From NCBI RefSeq assembly GCF_017301735.1, contig NZ_CP071090.1:496001-560000 (forward strand): a stretch of 64,000 nt of DNA. Direction: 5' to 3'. Shown piece after piece: positions 16,399 to 24,346 of this stretch (position 1 is its first letter; each line of letters starts with the position of its first letter). The translations under genes were made by a program, and so were the position numbers. This DNA is from Pyxidicoccus parkwaysis (GTDB lineage Bacteria > Myxococcota > Myxococcia > Myxococcales > Myxococcaceae). The notes beneath the pieces were generated by a model. The model ran no database searches. It was given only the letters and a program-made list of their open reading frames with translations, and was not told the DNA's origin.

Positions 16399-18108
16399 AT
16401 GTGGAAGCTTCAGCTTGGATGTCTCGCGCTGGCGATGCTGGCGGCCTGCAAGTGCGGCGACGGCGGCTCCTCGGGTGAGGGCGGCACGTCCGGCACCGGG
16501 AGCCGCGCGGCCACGAGGCCCTCCAACGCGCTGGTGCTCACCGTCGCGTACGGCAGCGAGAAGAAGACCTGGCTGGAGGAGCAGGCGCGCGCCTTCGAGG
16601 CCTCCGGCGCCACCACGAAGTCCGGCCGCCCCATCCGCATCGAGGGCAAGGCCATGGGCTCGGGCGAGGCGGTGCAGGAAATCGTCTCCGGCCGGCTGAA
16701 GGCCCACGTCTACAGCCCCGCCTCCAGCGCGTACCTGCCCCTGCTCAACAGCGCGTGGACGCAGGCCACCGGGCGCACGCAGCCCGTGGTGGGGCAGGGC
16801 GAGCCGGTGCTGCTGTCGCCCATCGTCATCGGCATGTGGAAGCCCATGGCGGAGGCGCTCGGCTGGCCGGGCAAGCCCATTGGCTGGGCGGACCTGATGA
16901 AGGTGGCCGCCAACCCGAAGGGCTGGGCCGCCTACGGCCACGCCGAGTGGGGCCGCTTCAAGCTGGGCCATACCCACCCCGAGTTCTCCAACTCCGGCCT
17001 CCTCTCCGTGCTCGCCGAGGCCTACGCGGGCGCGGGCAAGACGCGCGCGCTGCACGCCGCCGACGTGGAGTCGCCGAAGACGCTGGAGCTCCTCCAGCAA
17101 ATCGAGGGCACGGTGGTGCACTACGGCAAGTCCACCGGCTTCTTCGCGGACAAGATGCTCCAGCGCGGGCCCGGCTACATCTCCGCCGCCGTCCTCTACG
17201 AGAACCTCGTCATCGAGTCCTACTCGAAGCAGACGGACGCGCCCTTCCCGCTGGTGTCCATCTACCCGGTGGAGGGCACCTTCTGGTCGGACCATCCCTA
17301 CGCCACGCTGGACGCGGAGTGGGTTGGCGCCGAGGAGAAGGAGGCCGCGGACGCCTTCCTCTCCTTCCTCAAGGGCCGCCCCGCGCAGGAGCGCGCGCTG
17401 GCGCTGGGCTTCCGTCCGGCGGACCCCGTCGTTCCCATCGGCGCGCCGGTGGACGCGGCGCACGGCGCGGACCCGAAGCAGCCGCAGACGCTGCTGGAGG
17501 TGCCGGACGCGCTCGTGCTGGAGAAGCTGCTGGCCGTGTGGCGCCAGACGAAGAAGCCCACCGACGTCATCTTCGTCTTCGACAAGTCCGGCAGCATGCA
17601 GGGCCGCCCGCTCGCCGAGGCGAAGGTGGGCGCCAAGCGCTTCCTGGAGACGCTGTCGGACCGCGACGAGGTGACGCTGCTGTTCTTCGACAACAACGTC
17701 TACGCGCCGGTGGGCCCGCGCGCGCTGGATGTGCAGGGCCGCGCGGAATTGGCCGGCCGCATCGACAACACCATCGCCTCCGGTGGCACCTCGCTCTACG
17801 ACGCCACCGGCGCCGCCTACAAGGTGGCCCTGGCGCGCGCGGCGCAGGCGCCCGGCCGCATCCACGCCGTCATGGTGATGACGGACGGGCGCGACGAGGG
17901 CAGCAAGAGCACCCTGGCCCAGCTCAAGCAGGGCCTCACCTCCAGCGACGAGCAGGACGCCGCGGTGCGCGTCTTCACCATCGCCTACGGCGACGGCGCG
18001 GAGGGCGGCGTGCTGGACGGCATCGCCGAGGCGGGCAAGGGCTCCAGCGCGAAGGGCAGCGTGGAAGACATCGTCCAGGTGTACCGGGACATGGCGTCGT
18101 TCTTCTGA
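16399..18108 (+). CDS. Lipoprotein with solute-binding domain fused to a VWA domain
   Basis: A 569-aa predicted lipoprotein (start MWKLQLG, lipobox LAAC; GGGGGAG about 9 nt before ATG 16399). Residues about 50-370 form an extracellular solute-binding fold (VAYGSEKKTW, SNSGLLSVL, AVLYENL, RALALGFRPADP). Residues about 385-569 are a von Willebrand factor A domain with an intact MIDAS: Asp395-x-Ser397-x-Ser399 (DKSGS), GGTSL and MTDGRD. Such fusions are seen in bacteria beside XpaC/TelA-type proteins, but no permease or ATPase is encoded nearby, so import is unlikely. It probably acts as a surface or periplasmic sensor or adhesion protein that binds ligand and metal. The next two genes follow closely, and the third is its solute-binding paralogue. 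Confidence 0.87.
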   Translation: MWKLQLGCLALAMLAACKCGDGGSSGEGGTSGTGSRAATRPSNALVLTVAYGSEKKTWLEEQARAFEASGATTKSGRPIRIEGKAMGSGEAVQEIVSGRLKAHVYSPASSAYLPLLNSAWTQATGRTQPVVGQGEPVLLSPIVIGMWKPMAEALGWPGKPIGWADLMKVAANPKGWAAYGHAEWGRFKLGHTHPEFSNSGLLSVLAEAYAGAGKTRALHAADVESPKTLELLQQIEGTVVHYGKSTGFFADKMLQRGPGYISAAVLYENLVIESYSKQTDAPFPLVSIYPVEGTFWSDHPYATLDAEWVGAEEKEAADAFLSFLKGRPAQERALALGFRPADPVVPIGAPVDAAHGADPKQPQTLLEVPDALVLEKLLAVWRQTKKPTDVIFVFDKSGSMQGRPLAEAKVGAKRFLETLSDRDEVTLLFFDNNVYAPVGPRALDVQGRAELAGRIDNTIASGGTSLYDATGAAYKVALARAAQAPGRIHAVMVMTDGRDEGSKSTLAQLKQGLTSSDEQDAAVRVFTIAYGDGAEGGVLDGIAEAGKGSSAKGSVEDIVQVYRDMASFF

Positions 18109-18153
18109 GGCGGGATGCGGACATGGCCGGCGGCGGACGACACAGGGGACACC

Positions 18154-18963
18154 ATGACCGAGCGTGACTCCGCGCTCGTGCGGCACTTCCCGCGCGTGCT
18201 GGCGCGCTCGGCGGGCGGCACCGTCAACCTCGCGGTGGCGGGGGCCTCGGCGCTGGGCGCGGCGGCGCTCCACTCCTGGCCCGTGCTGGCGCTGGGCGGC
18301 GCGGCCTATGTGGCGCTGGTGGCGTGGGATATGGCCACGCCCACCTTCTGGCGCCAGGTGCTCAGCGGCAAGCCCGAGGAGGAGGCCGCCGCGCGCCTGC
18401 CGGACGTGGACGCGCTGAAGGACGCCCGCGTGCGAGACGCGGTGCGGGCCATCGCCGCCGCGCGCGCGCAGCTGGAGCGCACGCTGAAGGAGTCGCCGGA
18501 GGCGGTGCGCTCGCACATGGGGCTGGCGCTGTCGTCCCTGCATGAATTGGAGGGACGCGCGGCGCGGCTGGCGGTGCGGGGCGAGGAGCTGGCGCGCTTC
18601 CTCGGCTCGGCGGACCCGGGCGCGGTGCGCGAGCAGATTCGACTGGCCGCGGAGCAGGCGGCGGGCACGCGCGACGCGGAGGCGCGGGCCCAGTACGAGA
18701 GCGCTCGCGCGGCACGCGAGGAGCAGCTCGCGGCCCTGGTGGACATCGACGCGGCACGGGAGCGGGTGCTGGCCAACCTGTCCCGCATCGCGGCCACGTA
18801 CCAGGGGCTGCCCGCGAAGGTGATGCGCCTGCACGCGTTGGATGCGCAGGCCACGGAGAGCATGTACGGGGACCTCAACGAGGAGCTGGGCCGGATGAAT
18901 GGTGAAATCGGCGCGTTCGAGGAGACCCTGAAGTCCTTCCATGAGGTGCGAGTCGGCACATGA
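18154..18963 (+). CDS. Membrane-anchored coiled-coil protein
   Basis: A 269-aa protein. Two hydrophobic segments near residues 18-58 are probable membrane helices. The rest is an Ala/Arg/Glu-rich helical, coiled-coil-like domain predicted to be cytoplasmic or periplasmic. ATG 18154 is preferred because AGGGGA lies about 6 nt upstream; ATG 18115 is an alternative. The stop overlaps the next gene as ATGA, so it is coupled to the downstream solute-binding protein. The size and two-helix layout recall XpaC-like partners of solute-binding/VWA proteins, but the sequence alone does not establish this. Confidence 0.72.
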   Translation: MTERDSALVRHFPRVLARSAGGTVNLAVAGASALGAAALHSWPVLALGGAAYVALVAWDMATPTFWRQVLSGKPEEEAAARLPDVDALKDARVRDAVRAIAAARAQLERTLKESPEAVRSHMGLALSSLHELEGRAARLAVRGEELARFLGSADPGAVREQIRLAAEQAAGTRDAEARAQYESARAAREEQLAALVDIDAARERVLANLSRIAATYQGLPAKVMRLHALDAQATESMYGDLNEELGRMNGEIGAFEETLKSFHEVRVGT

Positions 18964-20156
18964 AGCCCAAGGTCCTCATCATCATCGGGTTCCTCGCCGC
19001 GGTCGGCGGGGTCTTCTATCTGACCTCGCAGCGCGGCGGAGGGACGCAGGGCGGTGCCGCTTCGCCCTCGGGCTCCGAGCCCGGCGCGCGCGGCGACGTG
19101 ACGGAAATCTCCTTCCTCTACAGCACGGAGAAGAAGGACTGGGTGGAGTCCGCGGCCGCGTCGTTCCAGCGCGAGCACCCGGACATCAAGGTCAACCTCG
19201 TGGGCAAGGGCTCGCTGGACGCGGCGCAGGCCATCCTCGACGGGCGCGAGAAGCCCACGGTGTGGAGCCCCGCGGACAGCGCGGTGCTGCGCATGCTGGC
19301 GTCGGACTGGGCCACCGAGCCCGCGCGCGGGCCCCTCTTCGCCACCGACGGTGAGGGCGCGCCGCAGCCGCTGGTGATTACGCCGCTCGTCTTCGTGGTG
19401 TGGCAGGACCGGGCGGAGGTCCTGCAGAAGGCCAACGAGGGCAAGGGCGTGTCGTGGAAGGCCATCCACAAGGCGGTGGCGAGCGACCAGGGCTGGCCCG
19501 CCATTGGCGGCAAGCAGGACTGGGGCTTCGTGAAGCTGGGCCACACGGACCCCACGCGCTCCAACTCCGGGCTCCAGGCGCTGCTGCTCGCGACGATGGA
19601 GTACTACAACAAGCGCAGCGGCCTGACGGTGGGGGACCTGCTGGACCCGAAGTACCAGGAGTGGATGAAGGAGCTGGAGAAGGGCGTCTCCCGCTTCGAG
19701 ACGTCCACGGGCACCTTCATGACGGACATGGTCCGCTTCGGCCCGTCCAAGTACGACATCGCGGTGGTGTACGAGAACCTGGCGATTTCGCAGATTGCCA
19801 ACGCGCAGGGCCGCTGGGGCGACCTGAAGGTCTACTACCCCGCGCTCACGCTCTGGAGTGACCACCCGGCGGCGGTGCTGCAAGGGGACTGGGTGACGCC
19901 GAAGCAGAAGGCGGCGGCGCTGGAGTGGCTGCGCTACCTGCGCAGCCGGCCCGTGCAGGAGCGTGCGCTGGCCTTCGGCTTCAGGCCCGCGGACCCGGCG
20001 GTGCCGCTGAAGACGCAGGACGTGAACAACCCCTTCACGCGGCTGGCGTCGCACGGCATCCAGGTGGACGTGCCGCCCGTGGCGGAGGTGCCCGAAGGGC
20101 CCGTGGTCCGCAACCTGCTGACCATGTGGTCCCGCGTGGTGGCCGCGTCGCGGTAG
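18960..20156 (+). CDS. Membrane-anchored solute-binding protein, paralogue of the SBP-VWA protein
   Basis: A 398-aa protein with an uncleaved-looking N-terminal membrane helix (LIIIGFLAAVGGVFYL) and an extracellular solute-binding domain. It shares blocks with the protein two genes upstream: YSTEKKDW against YGSEKKTW, SNSGLQALL against SNSGLLSVL, AVVYENLAI against AVLYENLVI, and PVQERALAFGFRPADP against PAQERALALGFRPADP. The two therefore arose by duplication, but this one has no VWA domain and no lipobox. It overlaps the preceding gene by 4 nt. With no transporter subunits nearby, a sensing or scaffold role is more likely than uptake. Confidence 0.83.
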   Translation: MKPKVLIIIGFLAAVGGVFYLTSQRGGGTQGGAASPSGSEPGARGDVTEISFLYSTEKKDWVESAAASFQREHPDIKVNLVGKGSLDAAQAILDGREKPTVWSPADSAVLRMLASDWATEPARGPLFATDGEGAPQPLVITPLVFVVWQDRAEVLQKANEGKGVSWKAIHKAVASDQGWPAIGGKQDWGFVKLGHTDPTRSNSGLQALLLATMEYYNKRSGLTVGDLLDPKYQEWMKELEKGVSRFETSTGTFMTDMVRFGPSKYDIAVVYENLAISQIANAQGRWGDLKVYYPALTLWSDHPAAVLQGDWVTPKQKAAALEWLRYLRSRPVQERALAFGFRPADPAVPLKTQDVNNPFTRLASHGIQVDVPPVAEVPEGPVVRNLLTMWSRVVAASR

Positions 20157-20502
20157 CGGCTCTCGCGCCCCGGAACCGATGGCGGGCCGACACGTCATCA
20201 CGAGAAGCCGTCACATCGGCACGCAATGCGCCCTTCCCAGATGCCGCCCCTTCGCAGGGCGAGCAGATGAACGGCGCCCGCGTTTCCGGCCTCTTGCGCG
20301 CACCGTGCGGCGCTCTCTGTGTTTTCCTGGCGAGACTGCGACGGCGTGTCGTGCCTGCCGCTACCGCGCGTCGCTCTGCGTCGGTGGATGACCCGTATCC
20401 ATCGTGGACGCTGGCACCATGTGCGGCGCTACCGGAGCGCAACTCCTCAGCATGGATTTGGAACACTAGACGCAAGCTTTAAATCAAGCCTGGCGTTTTT
20501 TT
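20157..20502. other. Intergenic region becoming AT-rich
   Basis: No credible gene was found. The first part has ordinary GC content. The last 60 bases contain AAGCTTTAAAT and a run of seven T, which is markedly AT-rich for this genome and marks the start of a short islet with different composition. It probably holds the promoter for the Cys-rich lipoprotein gene. Confidence 0.5.
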
Positions 20503-20916
20503 GTGTCAAAACGGAATAGCTCGTCACTGATGCTGCTGTCCCTCGCAGCCTTGGTGCTGGGGTGCTCCGGCTCTGCGCACTCCACGGGGAGCCGCCGCGA
20601 CGCCTATGCCCAAGCCACCTGCATGGACAGCGAAACGTGTTGTATCCAGCGCTTCGGTCCGGAGGGGGGCGGCCTCTCGGCTGCCGAAGCCGCCACACTG
20701 ATGGCGGGCGCCCAGGTAGCCGCCGATGGCGCAGAGCCGAACGCGGAGGACGCGAGCAACTCCGAACTGCCCGAGTGGAAGCGCCGTTGCATCGCGACTT
20801 ATGTCGAGTGCAAGGACGACGGTTGGATTGGCTCCTGCTACGGCTGCTTTCGCTACTGCGAGGGACAGCAGGAATGGCCCGTCAACCAGTGCCGCCCGCG
20901 TAAGGGCAAGAGGTAA
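20503..20916 (+). CDS. Cys-rich lipoprotein, possible toxin-like family
   Basis: A 137-aa predicted lipoprotein starting at GTG 20503 (ATG 20530 possible; neither has a clear ribosome binding site). The signal peptide ends in lipobox LVLGC. After it come nine Cys, including a CxxxxCC motif and a C-terminal cluster SCYGCFRYCEGQ...WP...C. Myxobacteria carry many short lipoproteins of this kind, some of them SitA-type exchangeable toxins, but I see no nuclease motif. The DUSAM gene follows directly. Composition around the 5' end is AT-richer than the neighbours, which hints at acquisition. Function unknown. Confidence 0.6.
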   Translation: MSKRNSSSLMLLSLAALVLGCSGSAHSTGSRRDAYAQATCMDSETCCIQRFGPEGGGLSAAEAATLMAGAQVAADGAEPNAEDASNSELPEWKRRCIATYVECKDDGWIGSCYGCFRYCEGQQEWPVNQCRPRKGKR

Positions 20917-20922
20917 ATGCGC

Positions 20923-21300
20923 ATGGCAGATGAACTTGAATGGGAGCCAGTGCGCGACTTGGCGCGCCGAGTCCGAAACGGAGAGGCGCTAACACTCACG
21001 GAGGACGTGAAAACACTTCTGACGCGCACTGCTCCCGAGGTGGGCATCAGCGATGCGGCTGCCGCTTCGGCTGTCAGCTCTCGCGCTGGCGCGGAAGCGT
21101 TGCTCCTGGAGTGCGCGCGGCGCATAAAGGAAGGCTCCGACCGCATTGTTGACGCACTCTATCGCGCGAAACGCCATCGGAAGGCAGGGGATTTCGACAG
21201 TGCCCGCCAGGAGATGATGGACGTCCTTGCCGTCGAAGTCGTGCCGCTCTACCGCGAGATAGCGCAAGACCAGCTCGACGCCATGGCAGACGAGGCGTGA
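20923..21300 (+). CDS. DUSAM-domain protein
   Basis: A 125-aa soluble, helical protein matching my memory of the myxobacterial DUSAM family: a WEPVRDLARRV start, TEDVKTLLTRTAPEVGIS in the middle and the conserved LAVEVVPLYREIAQDQL end. The family is a lineage-specific set of paralogues of unknown function. ATG 20923 is preferred (AAGAGG 9 nt upstream) over ATG 20917, which abuts the stop of the lipoprotein gene. The tight spacing suggests an operon, perhaps an effector/immunity-style pair, though only context supports that. Confidence 0.75.
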   Translation: MADELEWEPVRDLARRVRNGEALTLTEDVKTLLTRTAPEVGISDAAAASAVSSRAGAEALLLECARRIKEGSDRIVDALYRAKRHRKAGDFDSARQEMMDVLAVEVVPLYREIAQDQLDAMADEA

Positions 21301-21324
21301 TGAAGCAGGCGCGCTGCCGTCACA

Positions 21325-21441
21325 ATGGCGCCCCGGAGAAATACGGCGCCGCCGTTTCCTGGCTCGGCGGCGCTACCGCTGGGCCTGCTCGTGCTGGCGG
21401 GGTTGGCACTGCGCGGGCGACGGAAGCATGCGAGGCCATGA
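21325..21441 (+). pseudogene. Short ORF resembling a MYXO-CTERM tail remnant
   Basis: A 38-codon ORF whose end reads as a hydrophobic helix (LPLGLLVLAGLAL) followed by a basic stop-transfer (RGRRKH). That is the pattern of C-terminal sorting tails on myxobacterial surface proteins, but the usual Gly-Cys before the helix is missing. It may be the leftover 3' end of a lost surface-protein gene or a chance ORF. The remaining bases up to 21544 hold nothing else recognisable. Confidence 0.25.
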
Positions 21442-21544
21442 TGGACCTGTGCCGTGCATGAGCCACGGGCGCGCGGAGCGATGAACACTGGCGCGCATAC
21501 GGTCTCCCTCCGCGATGGGGCAGCGGAGGGATGCCGCGCGCTTT

Positions 21545-22426
21545 TCAGATCATCCCGTCCCAGCCGTGGTCATTCCGCCGGAACGCGTCCCGGATGGTCT
21601 CCACGAAGTCCACGGGCAGCGGGCCCTGTTCCACCGTGCGCAGGTTGCGCCGCAGGTTGTCCAGCCGCCCGGTGCCCACGATGCACGTGGACACGCCGGG
21701 AACATGGGCCGCGAAGCGCAGCGCCACTTCGCTCCAGTCCAGCCCGCGCGCGTCGAGCGCCATGGTGCGCATGCGGTGCCAGTACTCGCCAATGTCATGC
21801 GCGCCGGGCCGTTCGGAGAAACGCCAGGGTGCGTTGCCCAGGGGCCGCTTGGCGATGACGCCCACGCCCTTCTCCCGGGCCCACGCGACACCCCGGTCGA
21901 TGGCGCGCTGGTCGAACAGGTTGACGGAGGTCTGCACCACGGCGAAGGCACCGGTGCCCAGTGCGTACTCCAATGCGGCGTTGTCTCCGGAGTAGGCGGC
22001 GGCGCGCACCTTGCCGGCCTCCACCGCGCGCACCAGGGCGTCAATCAGTCCGGGCCGCTGGAGCACCTCCACGGGGCACGAGTGGAAGTGCACCACGTCG
22101 AGCACGTCCGTGCGCAGCCGGTGGAGCGCCTGTTCCACGCCGCGGGTGATGCACTCGGGCGTCCAGTCCTCGACGCCGGGCACGCCGTAGCCGCACTTGG
22201 TGGAGAGGACGAACTCGGAGCGGCGGCCGTGCAGGTGCCGGCCGATGCGCTCCTCCGACAGCCCATAGCCGGGCGCGGTGTCGATGAGGTTGATGCCTGA
22301 GTCCAGCACGCCGTGCAGCAGCGCGCCGGCCTCCGCCTCCGCGAGGTCCGGACTGCCCACGTGCCCCGCGCCAAAGCCGAGCACGGACACCTGCAGTCCC
22401 GTTCTTCCCAGGGGGCGGCGCTCCAT
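21545..22426 (-). CDS. Aldo/keto reductase family oxidoreductase
   Basis: A 293-aa NAD(P)H-dependent aldo/keto reductase. Visible landmarks are the GRTGLQVSVLGFG start, LIDTAPGYG with the family Asp and catalytic Tyr, the Lys in LSTKCGYG and the His in VHFHSC. The C-terminal cofactor region reads STCIVGTGRLDNL. ATG 22426 was chosen because AGGAGG lies about 4 nt upstream; the frame is open further but without a better start. It resembles the L-fucose or D-threo-aldose dehydrogenase-like group in motif spacing, but the substrate cannot be assigned. It lies downstream of the lipoprotein gene on the same strand, 203 bp away, and is probably its own unit. Confidence 0.88.
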   Translation of the reverse strand: MERRPLGRTGLQVSVLGFGAGHVGSPDLAEAEAGALLHGVLDSGINLIDTAPGYGLSEERIGRHLHGRRSEFVLSTKCGYGVPGVEDWTPECITRGVEQALHRLRTDVLDVVHFHSCPVEVLQRPGLIDALVRAVEAGKVRAAAYSGDNAALEYALGTGAFAVVQTSVNLFDQRAIDRGVAWAREKGVGVIAKRPLGNAPWRFSERPGAHDIGEYWHRMRTMALDARGLDWSEVALRFAAHVPGVSTCIVGTGRLDNLRRNLRTVEQGPLPVDFVETIRDAFRRNDHGWDGMI

Positions 22427-22629
22427 GGAACCTCCTCGCGTCGTGGCGGGTGAGGTCCACAGCATGGCACGCGGGCGGTGGTGTGGCATTCCAAGACGCC
22501 GCACCACCGCCCACGGCTCACGCGAGGGGGAACCGCATGGGGCCCGTCATCCGGGCATGCCCGCCAGGAGCAGGCTCGCGGAGGCCGAGTTCTCGGCTTC
22601 GGCGGTGGCGGCCCCAGCACACACCGGAC

Positions 22630-23406
22630 TCAGTCCTCGCCGTCTTCGCCGCCATGGTGGTCGCCACCGTTGTCATCGTCGTGGTCCTCGCCGCCGTTGC
22701 GGTCGTCGTCGTCGAAGGCGTCGATGGAGCTCTTGATGTTGTTCTCAATCTGCGAGCGCGAGCCGCTCTCACGCGGGTCCAGTCGAGCACCACCGGCGTC
22801 GGTGAACCAGGCGCTCGGGTCGATGTTGATGGTGACGTTCTGCGTGCCGTCGGCCGAGATTTCGAAGCTGGCCTCGCGCTCCTGCTCCACCGTCAGGCTG
22901 GAGACGAAGCTGAAGGGCTGCCCGTCGATGGTGCCGTCGACGATGACGGACGCACCCTTGTCGGCCAGCTCCTTCAGGCCCGCGTCGTCGCCCACGTCGT
23001 CCACCGACACCTTGCTGATGTCGAACTCGATTTCGTCGTACTTGCCGGTCTCCACGTGCACGTCGTGCAGTTGCACCACCGCGCCCTCGAGCTGAGCACC
23101 GGACAGGTCGATGAGAAACGGGCCCTGCTCGTGCTTGTTGTCGCCGCCGTGGTCATCCGCCTTGTTGCTGTCATCGGTGGAGTCGTCGTCGCCCTCCAGC
23201 TTGAGCTCCAGTTCCTTCACGGAGAGCCGGATGCGCTCGACGGTGATGCCGTTGGACATCGTCAGTTGCTGCGCGGACTGGCCGGGGACCGAGGCGGTGC
23301 CCTTCGCGGCGCCCACGCGCGTGCTCAGGCCCACCGCGGCGGGCTCACTGCCACTGCATGCGGACAGCAACATGATGGACGCGCAGATTCCCAGGTAACG
23401 ACGCAT
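22630..23406 (-). CDS. DUF4382-like lipoprotein with Asp/His-rich regions
   Basis: A 258-aa predicted lipoprotein (lipobox LLSAC; AGGAGA before ATG 23406). The body has the features of DUF4382: a VERIRLSVKELEL strand, VQLHDVHVETGKYDEIEFDI and a beta-sandwich-like end. Two acidic stretches interrupt it: one near residues 73-92 (Asp, Lys, His-rich) and a C-terminal tail of about 28 residues made almost only of Asp, Gly, His, Glu and Asn, suggesting cation binding. It diverges from the ECF sigma operon. The promoter-like sequence upstream of it nearly duplicates the one before the sigma gene on the other strand, so the sigma factor probably drives both. Confidence 0.75.
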   Translation of the reverse strand: MRRYLGICASIMLLSACSGSEPAAVGLSTRVGAAKGTASVPGQSAQQLTMSNGITVERIRLSVKELELKLEGDDDSTDDSNKADDHGGDNKHEQGPFLIDLSGAQLEGAVVQLHDVHVETGKYDEIEFDISKVSVDDVGDDAGLKELADKGASVIVDGTIDGQPFSFVSSLTVEQEREASFEISADGTQNVTINIDPSAWFTDAGGARLDPRESGSRSQIENNIKSSIDAFDDDDRNGGEDHDDDNGGDHHGGEDGED

Positions 23407-23482
23407 GGCTTTCTCCTGATGTGGGGGCTCCAGCCCGCGGCACCTTCCGGCCTTCGCCGCGGCGATGTCCCCTTGCGAAAAA

Positions 23483-23518
23483 GAAGGAGTCGCGACGCGA
23501 AAATCGGCCACACGTACC
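23483..23518 (-). promoter_or_regulatory. Promoter-like element before the lipoprotein gene (left copy)
   Basis: Read leftward, block GGTACGTGTGGCCGA (23518-23504) is followed after 12 nt by GACTCCTTC (23491-23483), 77 nt before the lipoprotein start. The same two blocks, in the same order, face the other way at 23554-23590 with one mismatch. Conserved outer blocks with an unconserved spacer are what two promoters for one ECF sigma factor would look like. No -10/-35 assignment has been proved. Confidence 0.55.
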
Positions 23519-23553
23519 TCGGGTGCCACGTTGCTCCGGAGGCCCGCACGTCG

Positions 23554-23590
23554 GGTGCGTGTGGCCGAAATGGAGGCTCGTGACTCCTTC
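23554..23590 (+). promoter_or_regulatory. Promoter-like element before the ECF sigma operon (right copy)
   Basis: Read rightward, GGTGCGTGTGGCCGA (23554-23568) is followed after 13 nt by GACTCCTTC (23582-23590). It matches the left copy at 23 of 24 block positions while the spacer differs. It points toward the sigma gene, leaving a leader of about 180 nt before GTG 23771. The remainder of the 23407-23770 intergenic region shows no gene. Confidence 0.55.
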
Positions 23591-23770
23591 CCGGATGACG
23601 GGGTACTCAACGGGAGACATGACGTGTTTCCACAGAACTGGCTCGCTGTCGCCGGAGGTCCGTGCCTCCATGCGCGCTCACGCGCGGACGGCGCCGTGTG
23701 GCTTCGCGTGTCCCGAAGGACACCGTGGAGAGCACAGGGCCAGCGGTGGCGAGGACGCGGAGGCCCTTCC

Positions 23771-24343
23771 GTGACGGAGGAGCAGCTCGCCGCAAGCATC
23801 CAGCGCGCCGCGCGAGGCGACCAGTCCGCGTGCCGCGAGCTGTACCAGCGCTTCCACGCCTCCGTGCGCCGAGTGGCGCTCGGATACTCCGCGCTGGGGA
23901 CGGCGGAGGTGGAGGACCTCGTTCAGGAGACCTTCGCTCGCGCCTTCCGCGAGCTGCCGCGCCTGCAACACCCGCGCGCCTTCGGGAGCTGGCTCGTCAC
24001 CATCGCCCGTCATCAAGCGCAGGCGCTCAGCCGGGGCGCTCAGTTCCGCGCGCGCGCAACGGAAGACCTCACCCATCAGGTGGATGTGGTCGCGCCGCCG
24101 ATGCCGCCCTCTCTCGAGTTGGAGCGGCGCGTGGCCGTGGTGCGAGCGCTCATCGAAGGACTGCCGGACGGCCCGGAGAAGGAGACGGCCCGCCTCTTCT
24201 ACCTGGAGGGCGAGCTGAGCGCGCGAGAGATTGCCGACCGCCTGGGGCTCGGCAAGAGCGCGGTGACGATGCGCCTGGAGCGCTTCCGCGCGCGGGTGAA
24301 GCGAGAGCTGCTGGCGCGGCTGCTGGCCGCGGAGGTGGAGTGA
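23771..24343 (+). CDS. ECF-type RNA polymerase sigma factor
   Basis: A 190-aa group 4 sigma factor. Region 2 (residues about 10-85) includes ELYQRFHASVRRVA and the DLVQETFARAFRELPRL signature; region 4 (about 130-185) has LEGELSAREIADRLGLGKSAVTMRLERFRARVKREL, a helix-turn-helix for the -35 element. GTG 23771 was chosen because GGAGG lies 8 nt upstream; the longer upstream frame shows no sigma-like sequence. It is followed after 3 nt by a membrane anti-sigma-like gene and then by a caspase lipoprotein gene. The duplicated promoter-like blocks upstream suggest autoregulation together with the divergent lipoprotein gene. Confidence 0.9.
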   Translation: MTEEQLAASIQRAARGDQSACRELYQRFHASVRRVALGYSALGTAEVEDLVQETFARAFRELPRLQHPRAFGSWLVTIARHQAQALSRGAQFRARATEDLTHQVDVVAPPMPPSLELERRVAVVRALIEGLPDGPEKETARLFYLEGELSAREIADRLGLGKSAVTMRLERFRARVKRELLARLLAAEVE

Positions 24344-24346
24344 GCC

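Noticed and set aside
15985-18942. 985-codon open frame on the minus strand
   Set aside because: Antisense of the solute-binding/VWA operon; no domain.
20503-20916. SitA-type toxin assignment for the Cys-rich lipoprotein
   Set aside because: No AHH or other nuclease motif is visible; only size, lipobox and context agree.
22584-22597. GCCGAG-TT-CTCGGC hairpin after the DUF4382-like gene as terminator
   Set aside because: Short stem, almost no loop and no T-tract; not strong enough to list.
23483-23590. Miniature inverted-repeat transposable element
   Set aside because: The arms are similar to terminal repeats, but no target duplication flanks them and the similarity breaks in the spacer; divergent promoters explain the pattern better.
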